This document shows positions 41,938 to 51,190 of a DNA stretch of 64,000 bases, piece after piece (position 1 is the first letter of the stretch; every line of letters begins with the position of its first letter). Location: NCBI GenBank assembly GCA_036399175.1, contig DASWNP010000021.1, positions 14,436-78,435 on the forward strand, written 5' to 3'. The stretch is from DASWNP01 sp036399175. GTDB lineage: Bacteria; Acidobacteriota; Blastocatellia; Pyrinomonadales; Pyrinomonadaceae. The notes under the pieces were generated by a model. That model was given only the letters and a program-made list of their open reading frames with translations. It was not told the origin of the DNA and made no database searches. A program made the position numbers and the translations under genes.

Positions 41938-41962
41938 CTTCTGAAGCAGAGAGGAAAGCGGC

Positions 41963-42895
41963 TCAGGCGTGTGCCGAGTCTTCGGCAGAAGGGGCGGCGG
42001 CGTCGGTCTGTGAACCGTCGAAGTGTCGAAGCATGGCGGCGCGAACCTCGTCCATCAGGCGGGGCAAGTCTCCTTCGTCGAGCCCGTCGGTCGGCATCGG
42101 AGCATCGACGTACATCTCTATTCGACCGGGACGAAAGATGATGGAGTCGCGCGGCAGCACTTGTCTTGAGCCGACGATGGTGATGGGAACGACGGGAACT
42201 TTGGCCTGCATGGCGAGCTTGAAGCCGCCCTTCTTGAAGGATTGAAGCGAGCCGTCGCGCGAGCGCGTGCCTTCCGGATAGATGAAGGCGCAGATGCCTT
42301 CGCGGATTCCGCTCGAAGCGCGGCGCAGGGATTCGACGGCGTCGGCGGTCGAGCTTCGGTCAATCGAGATGTGCCCGGCGCGTCGCATGTGCCAACCGAG
42401 AAAGGGAATCTGGAAGACCTCCTTCTTGGCGGCGATGCGAAGCTGCGCGGGAAGATAGCCGAGCATGGCGGGAATGTCCATGTAGCTCTGATGCGTCGAG
42501 AGAAAGACGTAGGAGACGCCCGGGCGAATCTGCTCCGCGCCGTGAACGCGGACGCGCGCCCCCGCCGTGCGCGCAATCATCCGCGACCACACTTGCGCGC
42601 AAGCATGCTGCCTGCGACCGCGCGGGTCGAAAAAGGAGACGACGAGCGAAAGCGTGCCCATCACGATGGTATAGAGATAGATGAGCGGGATGGCGAGCGC
42701 CGAGTGTAGATAGTTGACGAGCGTGGGAGGTTTCGGGGCGGGCGTGCGCGTGGGCGGCGCTGCGACGGAGACGTGCGGCGCGGAGGCCGCAGGCGTCGGC
42801 GTATGAGCCGGCGGCGGCGCGTGTTCAGGCGGCGCGCTCTCAGGGCTTGCGGCGACGCGCGCGTCGGTCTGCGCGTTGAAGAGGTTTCTATTCAA
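41963..42895 (-). CDS. plsC: 1-acyl-sn-glycerol-3-phosphate acyltransferase
   Basis: The 310-residue protein starts with a Pro/Ala-rich, disordered segment (about 15-60) not usual for PlsC. A membrane helix (ALAIPLIYLYTIVMGTLSLV) and the acyltransferase domain follow. Motif I is the HX4D in STHQSYMDIPAML (about 138), with RAGHISIDRSS and YPEGTRSRDGSLQSFKKGGF as motifs II and III, and VPVVPITIVGS. The reaction makes phosphatidic acid from lysophosphatidic acid at the inner membrane. It begins 7 bases after the Nudix stop, so the genes are coupled. Confidence 0.92.
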   Translation of the reverse strand: MNRNLFNAQTDARVAASPESAPPEHAPPPAHTPTPAASAPHVSVAAPPTRTPAPKPPTLVNYLHSALAIPLIYLYTIVMGTLSLVVSFFDPRGRRQHACAQVWSRMIARTAGARVRVHGAEQIRPGVSYVFLSTHQSYMDIPAMLGYLPAQLRIAAKKEVFQIPFLGWHMRRAGHISIDRSSTADAVESLRRASSGIREGICAFIYPEGTRSRDGSLQSFKKGGFKLAMQAKVPVVPITIVGSRQVLPRDSIIFRPGRIEMYVDAPMPTDGLDEGDLPRLMDEVRAAMLRHFDGSQTDAAAPSAEDSAHA

Positions 42896-42901
42896 GGCTT
42901 C

Positions 42902-43477
42902 TCAGATTGTCTTTTCGTTCGCATCGGCGACGCGGATGCCGAGTCGCGGCGCGGCGAGCATCAGCCCGATGATGGTCTTGGCGTCTTCGATTTCGCGCGA
43001 GGTAATCATCGCAAGCGCACGACGGAAGGGCAGCCGGACAATCTCTATAAACTCGTCGCCTTCGAGATTCTGCGCCGTCTCGGTCAAGCCCGTGGCGAGA
43101 TAGACCCAGAGCTTCTCGGCGCAGAAGCCGGGCGTCGTGAAAAACTCCGAAAGCTGCTCCATGCGCGCCGCCACCACGCCCAATTCTTCTTCAAGCTCGC
43201 GCGCCGCGCTCTCCTGCGGACTTTCGCCCGCTTCGAGCCTCCCCGCCGGAATCTCCAAAACGTAGCCCGCCGCCGGATGCCGATATTGCCTGACGAGCGC
43301 CACCGTCTCATCGTCGAAAACTGCGACCACGCCAGCCCCGCCCGCATGACGCACGACCTCCCGCTTGTAGACGGCCTCGCCCTCGCGCACCGTATCGACC
43401 GCGACATCGAAAACACGCCCCCGGTAAATCTCCTCGCTAGCGAGAACTTCAGGCGACTCTTTGCTTGATGTATCCAT
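42902..43477 (-). CDS. Nudix hydrolase, ADP-ribose pyrophosphatase-like
   Basis: About 191 residues from the ATG at 43475-43477; a longer frame would start inside the repeat array. The Nudix box is complete, GRLEAGESPQESAARELEEE followed by LGV, in the expected middle position, and FFTTPGFCAEKLWVYLATGL is the ADPRase-type substrate region. Such enzymes remove ADP-ribose or related nucleotide sugars. No ribosome site is clear because repeat DNA lies directly upstream. plsC follows 7 bases after. Confidence 0.9.
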   Translation of the reverse strand: MDTSSKESPEVLASEEIYRGRVFDVAVDTVREGEAVYKREVVRHAGGAGVVAVFDDETVALVRQYRHPAAGYVLEIPAGRLEAGESPQESAARELEEELGVVAARMEQLSEFFTTPGFCAEKLWVYLATGLTETAQNLEGDEFIEIVRLPFRRALAMITSREIEDAKTIIGLMLAAPRLGIRVADANEKTI

Positions 43478-43483
43478 ATGCGT

Positions 43484-43650
43484 AGTGACAAGTGACGAGT
43501 GACAAGTGACGAGCAAGAATAAGAGAAAAGTGATGAGTGATGGGTGATGAGTAATGAGTGAAAGGCGAAGAGCTTTTATCTCAGCCCTCATTACTCATTA
43601 CTCATCACTTGCTTTTACTTGTCACTCGTCACTCGTCACTCGTCACTGCT
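43484..43650. repeat. intergenic inverted array of GTGACGA/GTGATGA heptamers
   Basis: GTGACAA/GTGACGA units (43484-43514) and GTGATGA/GTAATGA units (43529-43560) face the complementary arrays TCATTAC/TCATCAC (43588-43607) and TCACTCG (43617-43650). The core is GAAGAGCTTTTATC. Two nested hairpins of different units share one axis. The right arm forms the 3' end of folC, which stops at 43629. Confidence 0.92.
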
Positions 43651-44942
43651 TTTAACATTTCGCCCACGAGGTAGAGCGAGCCTGTGACACAGATGAGCCC
43701 GTTGGGGGGCGTCTCGCGGCGCGCGAGGCTCAGGGCTTCGAGGGCTGAAGGCGCGAGCGTGATTTTACACGATTCGAGCGTGGATGGAACGATGCTCAGA
43801 AGGCTTTCGGGCGAGGCGGCGCGAGGGTTGTCGGGCTGAGTCAGAATCAGGAGGCGGGCGGCGGGAAAGAGCGTCTCAGCAATAGCGGAGAGTTCTTTGT
43901 CGCGCATCGCGCCGAAGACGAGCGTCAGAGGGCTTGTGACAAACTCGTCGAGGTACTGGCGCAGGGCGCGCGCGCCTTCGGGGTTGTGCGCGCCGTCGAA
44001 GAGAATGGGCGGCGTCTTGTCTGTGTGTAGCTCAAGGCGTCCGGCATGGCGCGCCCCTTCGAGACCTTCGACGATGTGTTCGTGCGAGAGGGTGAAGCCG
44101 CGCTCGGCGAGCGTTTCGGCGAGCGCGACGGCGAGCGCGGCGTTCGTTAACTGATGCCGACCGCGTAGGGCGAGGCAGACGTTTTCGTAAACAGCCGAAG
44201 GCGTGACGAAAGTGGCGCGCAGGCGTCCCGTGTCGCAAACGCCTTCGACCCTGATGTCGCGCGTGGCGAGGCGCGGCACGACGCCGGCCTCGGCACAGCG
44301 ACGCAGGATTATCTCTTCGGCTTCGGGCTGCTGTGGCAGGGCGAGGACGACGGCGCGCGTTATCCTTGCGCGAATGATGGCTGCTTTCTCGGCGGCGATT
44401 TCGGCCAGAGTGTGGCCGAGATATTCCTGATGGTCGAAGGCGATGGGCGTGATGGCGGCGACGGCAGCGCCGACAGCAGTCGTAGCGTCGAGGCGTCCGC
44501 CGAGCCCCGTCTCAAGGATGCTCAGCTCGACGCGCGCCGTGCGAAAGGCCAGAAGCGCAATCGCCGTCACCTGCTCGAAGAAGGTCGGGAGCGCGCCCGT
44601 CGTCTTCTCAAGCTCGGCCGAGGCATCGCGCACGAGCGTCGCCAGTTGGGCGAACTCCTGTGTGGAAATCTCAGAGCCGTCGATGCGTATGCGCTCGGTG
44701 ATGGAGACGAGATGCGGGGAGGTGTAGAGGCCGGTCTTGATGCCTGCGGCGCGAAAGATAGCTTCGAGCATGGAGGCGGTCGAGCCTTTGCCGTTCGTGC
44801 CTGCGATTTGAATTGAAGGGTAGGAGCTTTCTGGATGCCCGAGCGAGGCGAGCAGTCGCTCGGTGTTGTCGAGGCCGAGCTTGATGGCGAGGGTTTCGTG
44901 CCCCAGACTCAGAAGATAGCCGAGCGCCTCTTCAAAATTCAT
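43629..44942 (-). CDS. folC: folylpolyglutamate / dihydrofolate synthase
   Basis: The 437-residue Mur-ligase-family enzyme has the P-loop SIQIAGTNGKGSTASMLEAI (about residue 42), YTSPHLVSITERIRIDG, the loop VELSILETGLGGRLDATTAV and the C-terminal DGAHNPEGARAL. FolC adds glutamates to folate and may also make dihydrofolate from dihydropteroate. It follows accD by 28 bases, the usual accD-folC operon. Its last residues (AVTSDE) are translated from the GTGACGA-type repeat, whose TGA is the stop. Confidence 0.95.
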   Translation of the reverse strand: MNFEEALGYLLSLGHETLAIKLGLDNTERLLASLGHPESSYPSIQIAGTNGKGSTASMLEAIFRAAGIKTGLYTSPHLVSITERIRIDGSEISTQEFAQLATLVRDASAELEKTTGALPTFFEQVTAIALLAFRTARVELSILETGLGGRLDATTAVGAAVAAITPIAFDHQEYLGHTLAEIAAEKAAIIRARITRAVVLALPQQPEAEEIILRRCAEAGVVPRLATRDIRVEGVCDTGRLRATFVTPSAVYENVCLALRGRHQLTNAALAVALAETLAERGFTLSHEHIVEGLEGARHAGRLELHTDKTPPILFDGAHNPEGARALRQYLDEFVTSPLTLVFGAMRDKELSAIAETLFPAARLLILTQPDNPRAASPESLLSIVPSTLESCKITLAPSALEALSLARRETPPNGLICVTGSLYLVGEMLKAVTSDE

Positions 44943-44970
44943 AAGCTTCGAGCTTGCGAGGCCGCGAGCC

Positions 44971-45924
<954 letters not shown>

Positions 45925-45931
45925 AAAAAGT

Positions 45932-46358
45932 AAACGATGAACGCGGAACGATGAACGATGAACTCTATTTTATTTCCGTTGCTTGGCGGTTTTAGCTGAA
46001 GCCACCAGAATTGCAGTTAACTCTTCAGCTTCATGGTGCAAATCCGCCAGCCGTCCCGCAGGTACAATCCCACTATCAGCTAACAATTCAAGCCAGTAGG
46101 TGGTTTCTTCAAGCTCTTGCAAACCGCCTTCGATTTTGCTGATAAATTCAGGAGTCGATCTCGCCCGCTTAGCTTCTCTGTAATGCGCGCCGACCGAAGT
46201 CCCACTTCGCAATACCTGCTTGCCTATCACCTGAGCCTCTGTTGCTTTCGGAAGCGAAGCATACAGATGAATGATTCGCAAAGCGAATGATTTAGTTCGA
46301 GCACGTAAATCACGGCTGTCGCTTTCATTCATCGTTCATCGTTCCGCGTTCATCGTTT
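45932..46358. mobile_element. repeat-flanked block carrying a four-helix-bundle gene
   Basis: A 31-base sequence of AAACGATGAACGCGGAACGA type at 45932-45962 recurs as its exact reverse complement at 46328-46358. Between the arms lies one complete gene (45970-46332) of lower G+C. Elsewhere (31852, 13456, 15034) the same arms enclose only a short loop. The block fits exactly between the nrnA stop (46358-46360) and the accD start (45924). I treat it as a possible mobile cassette. No transposase, and no target duplication that I can discern. Confidence 0.6.
45970..46332 (-). CDS. four-helix-bundle protein (23S rRNA intervening-sequence type)
   Basis: The 120-residue protein belongs to the four-helix-bundle family first found inside 23S rRNA intervening sequences. 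Signatures are FALRIIHLYASLPKATEAQV, IGKQVLRSGTSVGAHYREAK and RARSTPEFISKIEGGLQELE plus TTYWLELLADSG. These proteins form oligomeric bundles and their role is poorly known; homologues occur in retron-like and diversity-generating contexts. The ATG (46330-46332) lies inside the right inverted arm, so the repeat supplies the start codon. Confidence 0.9.
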   Translation of the reverse strand: MNESDSRDLRARTKSFALRIIHLYASLPKATEAQVIGKQVLRSGTSVGAHYREAKRARSTPEFISKIEGGLQELEETTYWLELLADSGIVPAGRLADLHHEAEELTAILVASAKTAKQRK

Positions 46359-47374
46359 CAAACGACCGCTTCGGGGCGCTTCGGTTGGGCGCTTCCTTCG
46401 AGGGGCGGTGCGCCGCCGTTGGTGCGACGCTCGACGGCCTCCTGCAAGAGACTCATGATGAGACTTTCGACTTCGTCCCAGTCGCCCTGCATCGTGCAGC
46501 CTGCGGCGTTGCGATGGCCGCCGCCGCCAAAGCGTTCGGCGATGCGCGCGACGTTGACCTCGCCCTTCGAGCGCAGAGAGGTTCGATAAACTCCCGGCGC
46601 GCTCTCCTTGAGAAATGCGACGGCCTCGACCTTGCCGCAACTGAGCGGGTAGTTGACGAAACCGTCGCTGTCTTCATCCGAAGCAGCAGTCTCTTCCTGC
46701 ATCTCCAAAGTCTGCCTGAGCACTGCGACGCGGCCTGTCGTATCGCGCCGCGCCGTCCCCAATACGCGGCTCATCAATTCAATCTTACTCCAGGGATAGT
46801 TGCTGTAGACGGCCTGCGAAACCTTCGCCGGTTTGACCCCAGCGCGCACCAGCTCGGATGCCACCTTGAAGGTGCGCTCCGTCGTGTTCGAGTAATGAAA
46901 CGAGCCGGTGTCGGTGACGAGAGCAGTGTAGACGCACTCGGCAAGCTCTCTGGTGGGGCGGACGCCGATGGCTTTGCAGAGGTTGTAAATCATCTCGCCA
47001 ACGGCGGAAGCGGTCGAGTCGATCCAGTTGATGGTGCCGAAGAGCGAGGTGGTCGAATGGTGGTCGATGTTGACGACTAACTGATTTTCCAGGTCGGCGA
47101 GGCCGGGGCGTGTGATGTCCGAGCACTCGATGACGAAGACGGCGTCGTACTGCCGGTCAACCGCCCGGGTGACGCGCACGTCGTCGGCTCCGGGAAGCTT
47201 CTGGTAAGCGTGCGGCACGGGGTCGCGCATAATCACTTCGGGCTCTTTGTCGAGCGCGCGCAAGAGCCAGTAGAGACCGAGCGACGAGCCCAAAGCATCA
47301 CCGTCGGGGCGCACGTGGGAGGTAATCCCGAAGCGACGCTTCGATTCTATCAACTCCACTACCTGACTGAGCAT
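46358..47374 (-). CDS. nrnA: DHH/DHHA1 phosphoesterase, bifunctional oligoribonuclease/PAP phosphatase
   Basis: The 338-residue enzyme has the DHH motifs GITSHVRPDGDALGSSLGLY (about 15), FVIECSD (about 83) and VNIDHHSTTSLFG (about 105). The DHHA1 domain ends with FGGGGHRNAAGCTMQGD (about 295). NrnA degrades nanoRNA and pAp; this is the enzyme usually encoded next to rbfA. The stop codon abuts the repeat block at 46358. No clear ribosome site. Confidence 0.92.
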   Translation of the reverse strand: MLSQVVELIESKRRFGITSHVRPDGDALGSSLGLYWLLRALDKEPEVIMRDPVPHAYQKLPGADDVRVTRAVDRQYDAVFVIECSDITRPGLADLENQLVVNIDHHSTTSLFGTINWIDSTASAVGEMIYNLCKAIGVRPTRELAECVYTALVTDTGSFHYSNTTERTFKVASELVRAGVKPAKVSQAVYSNYPWSKIELMSRVLGTARRDTTGRVAVLRQTLEMQEETAASDEDSDGFVNYPLSCGKVEAVAFLKESAPGVYRTSLRSKGEVNVARIAERFGGGGHRNAAGCTMQGDWDEVESLIMSLLQEAVERRTNGGAPPLEGSAQPKRPEAVV

Positions 47375-47386
47375 TTCAAATCAAGA

Positions 47387-47468
47387 AAGTGATGAGTGAC
47401 GAGTGACGAGTGACGAGTTCAAGACCATGCTTTAAACTCATCACTCGTCACTCATCACTCATCACTTC
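47387..47468. repeat. intergenic hairpin of GTGACGA/GTGATGA heptamers
   Basis: The left arm (47387-47419) carries GTGATGAGTGACGAGTGACG and the right arm (47436-47468) the complementary TCATCACTCGTCACTCATCA. They flank CATGCTTTAAA. The right arm encodes the end of rbfA. Confidence 0.92.
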
Positions 47469-47861
47469 TTTTGTCCTTTCTTCTGTTTCACCGTCCTCGC
47501 CGACAGGGGGAGCTTGAGGACTGGCGTCCTTGCCGATTTCCGCGAGCAGCTCTGCGACGCGGGTGGCCGATTCCTCGACCGTGTCGCGCATGAAGTGAAT
47601 CTCGGGCGTGTGGCGCAGGCTCAAGGCCGTGCCGAGCTGCCGCCGCACGTAAGGCGCGGCCTTCTTGAGAGCCACGAGCGCGGCCTTCTTTTCCTCTTCC
47701 GTGCCGAGAACGGTCACGTAAACGCGCGCGTCGCGCAGATTGTCGCTCATCCGCACCTCTGTGACCGTCACCGAGGCCACGCGCGGATCGTCAAGCTCGT
47801 AGCCGACAATCTGGATAATCTCCTCGCGGACAAGCTCCGCAACTTTCTCAGGGCGACGCAT
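47448..47861 (-). CDS. rbfA: 30S ribosome-binding factor A
   Basis: About 137 residues from the ATG at 47859-47861. The KH-like fold is recognisable: RRPEKVAELVREEIIQIVGY, DPRVASVTVTEVRMSDNLRD, ARVYVTVLGTEEEKKAALVA and LRHTPEIHFMRDTVEESATR. RbfA matures 16S rRNA in the 30S subunit. The C-terminus after LAEIGKD is an extension rich in Pro and Glu, and its last residues EVMSDE come from the heptamer repeat. It follows infB after a repeat hairpin, and no Shine-Dalgarno is seen. Confidence 0.93.
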   Translation of the reverse strand: MRRPEKVAELVREEIIQIVGYELDDPRVASVTVTEVRMSDNLRDARVYVTVLGTEEEKKAALVALKKAAPYVRRQLGTALSLRHTPEIHFMRDTVEESATRVAELLAEIGKDASPQAPPVGEDGETEERTKEVMSDE

Positions 47862-47870
47862 AGTAAAAGC

Positions 47871-47960
47871 AAATGATGAATGATGAATGCGGAATGCGGA
47901 ATGAAAGACAAAAGGCTCTCTGCTTTTCATTCATCATTCATCATTCCGCATTCATCATTT
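47871..47960. repeat. intergenic hairpin of GATGAAT/GCGGAAT heptamers
   Basis: Left arm 47871-47907, right arm 47923-47960; the units ATGATGAATGATGAATGCGG and their complement pair over about 35 bases. The centre AGACAAAAGGCTCTCTGCTT keeps part of the shared core. It ends at the base before the infB stop and starts 10 bases upstream of rbfA. Confidence 0.93.
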
Positions 47961-50900
47961 CTATAGTTCTGTGGCTGCGACCTTCTCGACGACGTAGGCT
48001 TCGATTTGGTCGTTGACCTTCACGTCGTTGAAGTTTTCGAGGCCGATGCCGCACTCGAAGCCTTCGCGGACTTCGGAGACATCGTCCTTGAAGCGCCGGA
48101 GAGAAGCGATGCCGCCCTCCCATGCGACGACGCCGTCGCGTATCAGACGTGCGCGGGCGTTGCGACGCACCGTGCCGTTCTGCACCATGCAGCCTGCGAC
48201 CACGCCGGCGCGGGGCACGCGGAAGACCTCGCGCACCTGCGCCGTGCCGAGAATGCGCTCGCGCTCGACGGCTTCGAGCATGCCAATCATCGCCGCTCGA
48301 ATCTCTTCCTCGACCTTGTAGATAATCGAGTGGAGGCGGATATCGACGGCCTCGCGCTTGGCAAGCTCTGCGCCGCGAACTTCCGGTCGGACGTTGAAGC
48401 CGATGATGACGACCGCCGTCTGCGCCGACCCGGCCTGTGTGGCCGAAGCCAGAAGCACGTCGGATTCCGTTATCGCGCCGACGCCGGAGCGAATCACCTT
48501 GACCTTCACCGCTTCGGTCGAAAGCTTCTGCAAGGTGCTCTTCAAGACTTCGACCGAGCCGTGCGCGTCGGCCTTGATGACGACGAGCAGTTCCTTGACC
48601 TCGCGCTCGCCGAGAGCTTCGATGCCGCGCTTGGTGGTTTGCAGAAGCGAGTTGGTGCGCGAGACTTCCTGACGGTGCTCGGAGATGGTCTGAGCGCGCG
48701 TGATGTCGGCGACGACCTGAAAAGTGTCGCCCGCCTGCGGGTCGCCGTCGAGCCCGAGGACTTCGACGGGCATCGCAGGCCCCGCCTCTTTAATCTTCTC
48801 GCCCCGGTCGTTGAACATCGCTCGCACCTTGCCCGACACCTGACCGACGATGAAAGGGTCTGTGACGTGCAGCGTGCCCTGCTGGACGAGCACGGTGGCG
48901 ACCGCTCCGCGCTTGTCCTTCTTGACTTCGAGGACGACGCCGGAAGCGAGACGCGTCGGGCTCGCGCGCAGGTTCAGGAGGTCTGCCGTGAGAAGGATAG
49001 TTTCGAGCAGGGCGTCGAGGTTCTCACGCTTCTTGGCCGAGACCAGAACCATCTCCGTATCGCCGCCCCATTCGACCGGCTGCAAGCCGTGACCGGAAAG
49101 CTCCTGCTTGACGCGGTCGGGGTTCGAGTCCGGTCGGTCGATTTTGTTAATCGCCACAACGATAGGCACACCCGCCGCGCGCGAATGCTCGATGGCTTCG
49201 ACGGTCTGCGGCATCACTCCGTCGTCGGCGGCGACGACGAGGACGACGATGTCCGTCGCCTTCGCGCCGCGCGCGCGCATCATGGTGAAGGCTTCGTGGC
49301 CGGGCGTGTCGATGAAGACGACGCGGCGCATCTCCGCGCGGTTGTCGGGGTTGGGCACGTTGACGCTGTAAGCGCCGATGTGCTGCGTGATGCCGCCGGC
49401 CTCGCCGCTCGCCACGTCGGTCGTGCGAATCGCGTCGAGCAGACTGGTCTTGCCGTGATCGACGTGTCCCATGACGGTCACGACGGGCGCGCGCGGCAAC
49501 TCAACGTCGTCGGCGTCTCTGGCAATCAAATCCTCGAACTCGTCTTCGACGACCGCTTCCTCGAAATCGACGAACGAGATTTCAAAGCCGAAGCGACGAC
49601 CGAGGTCAACGGCCACGTCGTCGTTCAAAGGCTGGTTGATGGTAGCGAAGACGCCGCGTTGAAGCAGCAGCGCCACCACGTCTTTCGGCTTGATGCCGAG
49701 CTTTTCGGCGAACTCCTTGACGGTCGAGCCTTCGACGAGACGCACGGGCGCGAGCGCGCCGCCCTGCCCCGCCGGGACGTTGAGCGACTGCGCGATGCGC
49801 TCCTCGCGCGAGAGAGCACGGGGCGGTGCGATGAAATCGCGATCGAAGCGCCCGCCGCGCGCGTCTCTGCCATGCGCGTGGCCGCCGCCACCGGCAGCAC
49901 CTCCGCGACGCGTGCCGCCGCGACCGCCGCGCGGACGGCGCGAGTCGGCAGGCGGAATGTAGGTAGTCTGCGGCGTGGCGGTTTCGCCGGGCGTGCCGCG
50001 CGGGGTGCGCTCCATTCCGGCGTCGCTGCGAAAGTCGCGTCGCGCGCCGCCATTGCCTCCGCGTGCGCCGCGCTCTTCGGGTCGCCCTGTTGCTGCTGCT
50101 CCGCCGCCTCGACGGTCGCGCTCACGCTGAGAGCCGGGCGGTGCGACGGGCGGCGGCGGTGCGACGGGCGCGGGCGCGCGCTCGCCGTGACGAATCCCTG
50201 CGTTGATGGCAGCAGCCGTCGGGCGCAGTGCTTTGACCTGGCGTGCGGGCTGCAAGGGAGACGCGGTGGGCGAAGCGGTGACGCTCGGAGCGCGCGGTGC
50301 TTCGACGGGCGAAGGAACGGGCGTCGTCACGCCGGTCTGTGGCGCGTCGAAGCTTTCGGGCGCGCCCTGGGTTGTGTGCGAGATGATGTCTGTGGCCTCT
50401 CTGAAATCTACGGAAGGTTCTATCGCGGCGTCGAAACTCAAAGGAGCGGATGCGCCCGCGTCTTCGCCCGGCGAAGGCTCGGCGTAGACTTGCGGCTCGG
50501 CGTCCTCGGTTGTCGGCGACGTTTGAGATACGGGTTGCTCGGCGCGCTCGGCGGGCGGGAGCACTTTCTTGACGAGGCGCGCGGTCAGTGGGCGAGTGGT
50601 CGAGGGCGTAGAGAAAGTAGAGGAAGCAGCGCTCTCCTGACGGGACGTTGCCGCGTCAGCCTCATCAGTCGCGGCGTGCGCTGCATGTGCGCCCGGCTGC
50701 GACGGGAGGTGCTGAGCCGTTTCGGGGCTCTCTGCGTGGGCGTCCGCGCCTTCTTCGTGTTCGAGATGGCGGACGGCCTTCTTGACGACGCGGACGGTGC
50801 GCGGCGCGGTGGTCTCTTTCTTCGGAAAGTACTTGTTGCGAATCTTCTCGGCGAGTTCTTTCGAGATAGTATTCGAGGGCACGCTGACATCCACGCCCTC

Positions 50901-50984
50901 GCGCCGCGCGTCTTCGAGAATGCGCTTGGATTCCTGCTTCAGTTCTCTGGCTAAATCGTAAATACGAACCTTGGACGAGGTCAT
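47961..50984 (-). CDS. infB: translation initiation factor IF-2
   Basis: About 1007 residues from the ATG at 50982-50984, GGAG 3 bases upstream. The N-terminal IF2_N domain (KVRIYDLARELKQESKRILE) is followed by a disordered Ala/Pro/Arg/Gly-rich linker of about 380 residues, including RGG-type stretches (RRPRGGRGGTRRGG). The GTPase has VVTVMGHVDHGKTSLLDAIR (G1), GGITQHIGAYSV (G2), VFIDTPGHEAF (G3) and VAINKIDRPD (G4). Domains II-IV follow to the C-terminus. It places initiator tRNA on the ribosome. Length is above the usual 700-900 because of the linker. The 206 bases up to nusA hold no supported gene (no ylxR-like frame found). Confidence 0.95.
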   Translation of the reverse strand: MTSSKVRIYDLARELKQESKRILEDARREGVDVSVPSNTISKELAEKIRNKYFPKKETTAPRTVRVVKKAVRHLEHEEGADAHAESPETAQHLPSQPGAHAAHAATDEADAATSRQESAASSTFSTPSTTRPLTARLVKKVLPPAERAEQPVSQTSPTTEDAEPQVYAEPSPGEDAGASAPLSFDAAIEPSVDFREATDIISHTTQGAPESFDAPQTGVTTPVPSPVEAPRAPSVTASPTASPLQPARQVKALRPTAAAINAGIRHGERAPAPVAPPPPVAPPGSQRERDRRGGGAAATGRPEERGARGGNGGARRDFRSDAGMERTPRGTPGETATPQTTYIPPADSRRPRGGRGGTRRGGAAGGGGHAHGRDARGGRFDRDFIAPPRALSREERIAQSLNVPAGQGGALAPVRLVEGSTVKEFAEKLGIKPKDVVALLLQRGVFATINQPLNDDVAVDLGRRFGFEISFVDFEEAVVEDEFEDLIARDADDVELPRAPVVTVMGHVDHGKTSLLDAIRTTDVASGEAGGITQHIGAYSVNVPNPDNRAEMRRVVFIDTPGHEAFTMMRARGAKATDIVVLVVAADDGVMPQTVEAIEHSRAAGVPIVVAINKIDRPDSNPDRVKQELSGHGLQPVEWGGDTEMVLVSAKKRENLDALLETILLTADLLNLRASPTRLASGVVLEVKKDKRGAVATVLVQQGTLHVTDPFIVGQVSGKVRAMFNDRGEKIKEAGPAMPVEVLGLDGDPQAGDTFQVVADITRAQTISEHRQEVSRTNSLLQTTKRGIEALGEREVKELLVVIKADAHGSVEVLKSTLQKLSTEAVKVKVIRSGVGAITESDVLLASATQAGSAQTAVVIIGFNVRPEVRGAELAKREAVDIRLHSIIYKVEEEIRAAMIGMLEAVERERILGTAQVREVFRVPRAGVVAGCMVQNGTVRRNARARLIRDGVVAWEGGIASLRRFKDDVSEVREGFECGIGLENFNDVKVNDQIEAYVVEKVAATEL

Positions 50985-51190
50985 GCACTCCTTCTTCGAC
51001 GCTTTGGAACAAAAAACGGCGTCGCGCGCTTCTAAGGTTAAAGGGGACTTTCCCGCTCCGAACCCTCTTCTCTCAAAGCGGCGACGCTCGAAACTTTTAT
51101 GAGCGCGGCTCTCAGGAAGAATTTTCAGGGCGGGCGACGCATGCACGCGCTCGGGTCTCTCCTCGACCCTCTGCGCGCACACCGCCGCGC

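Noticed and set aside
43484..43650. Heptamer arrays considered as CRISPR.
   Set aside because: Units are 7 bases, adjacent, without unique spacers of constant size, and no cas genes are present.
47876..47930. Upstream extension of rbfA to 47930.
   Set aside because: The added residues are read from the GATGAAT repeat; the RbfA family starts at RRPEKVAE.
48006..50954. A 982-codon open frame antisense to infB.
   Set aside because: High G+C with biased third positions makes long antisense frames; this one mirrors IF-2 codons and has no recognisable domain, while infB is certain.
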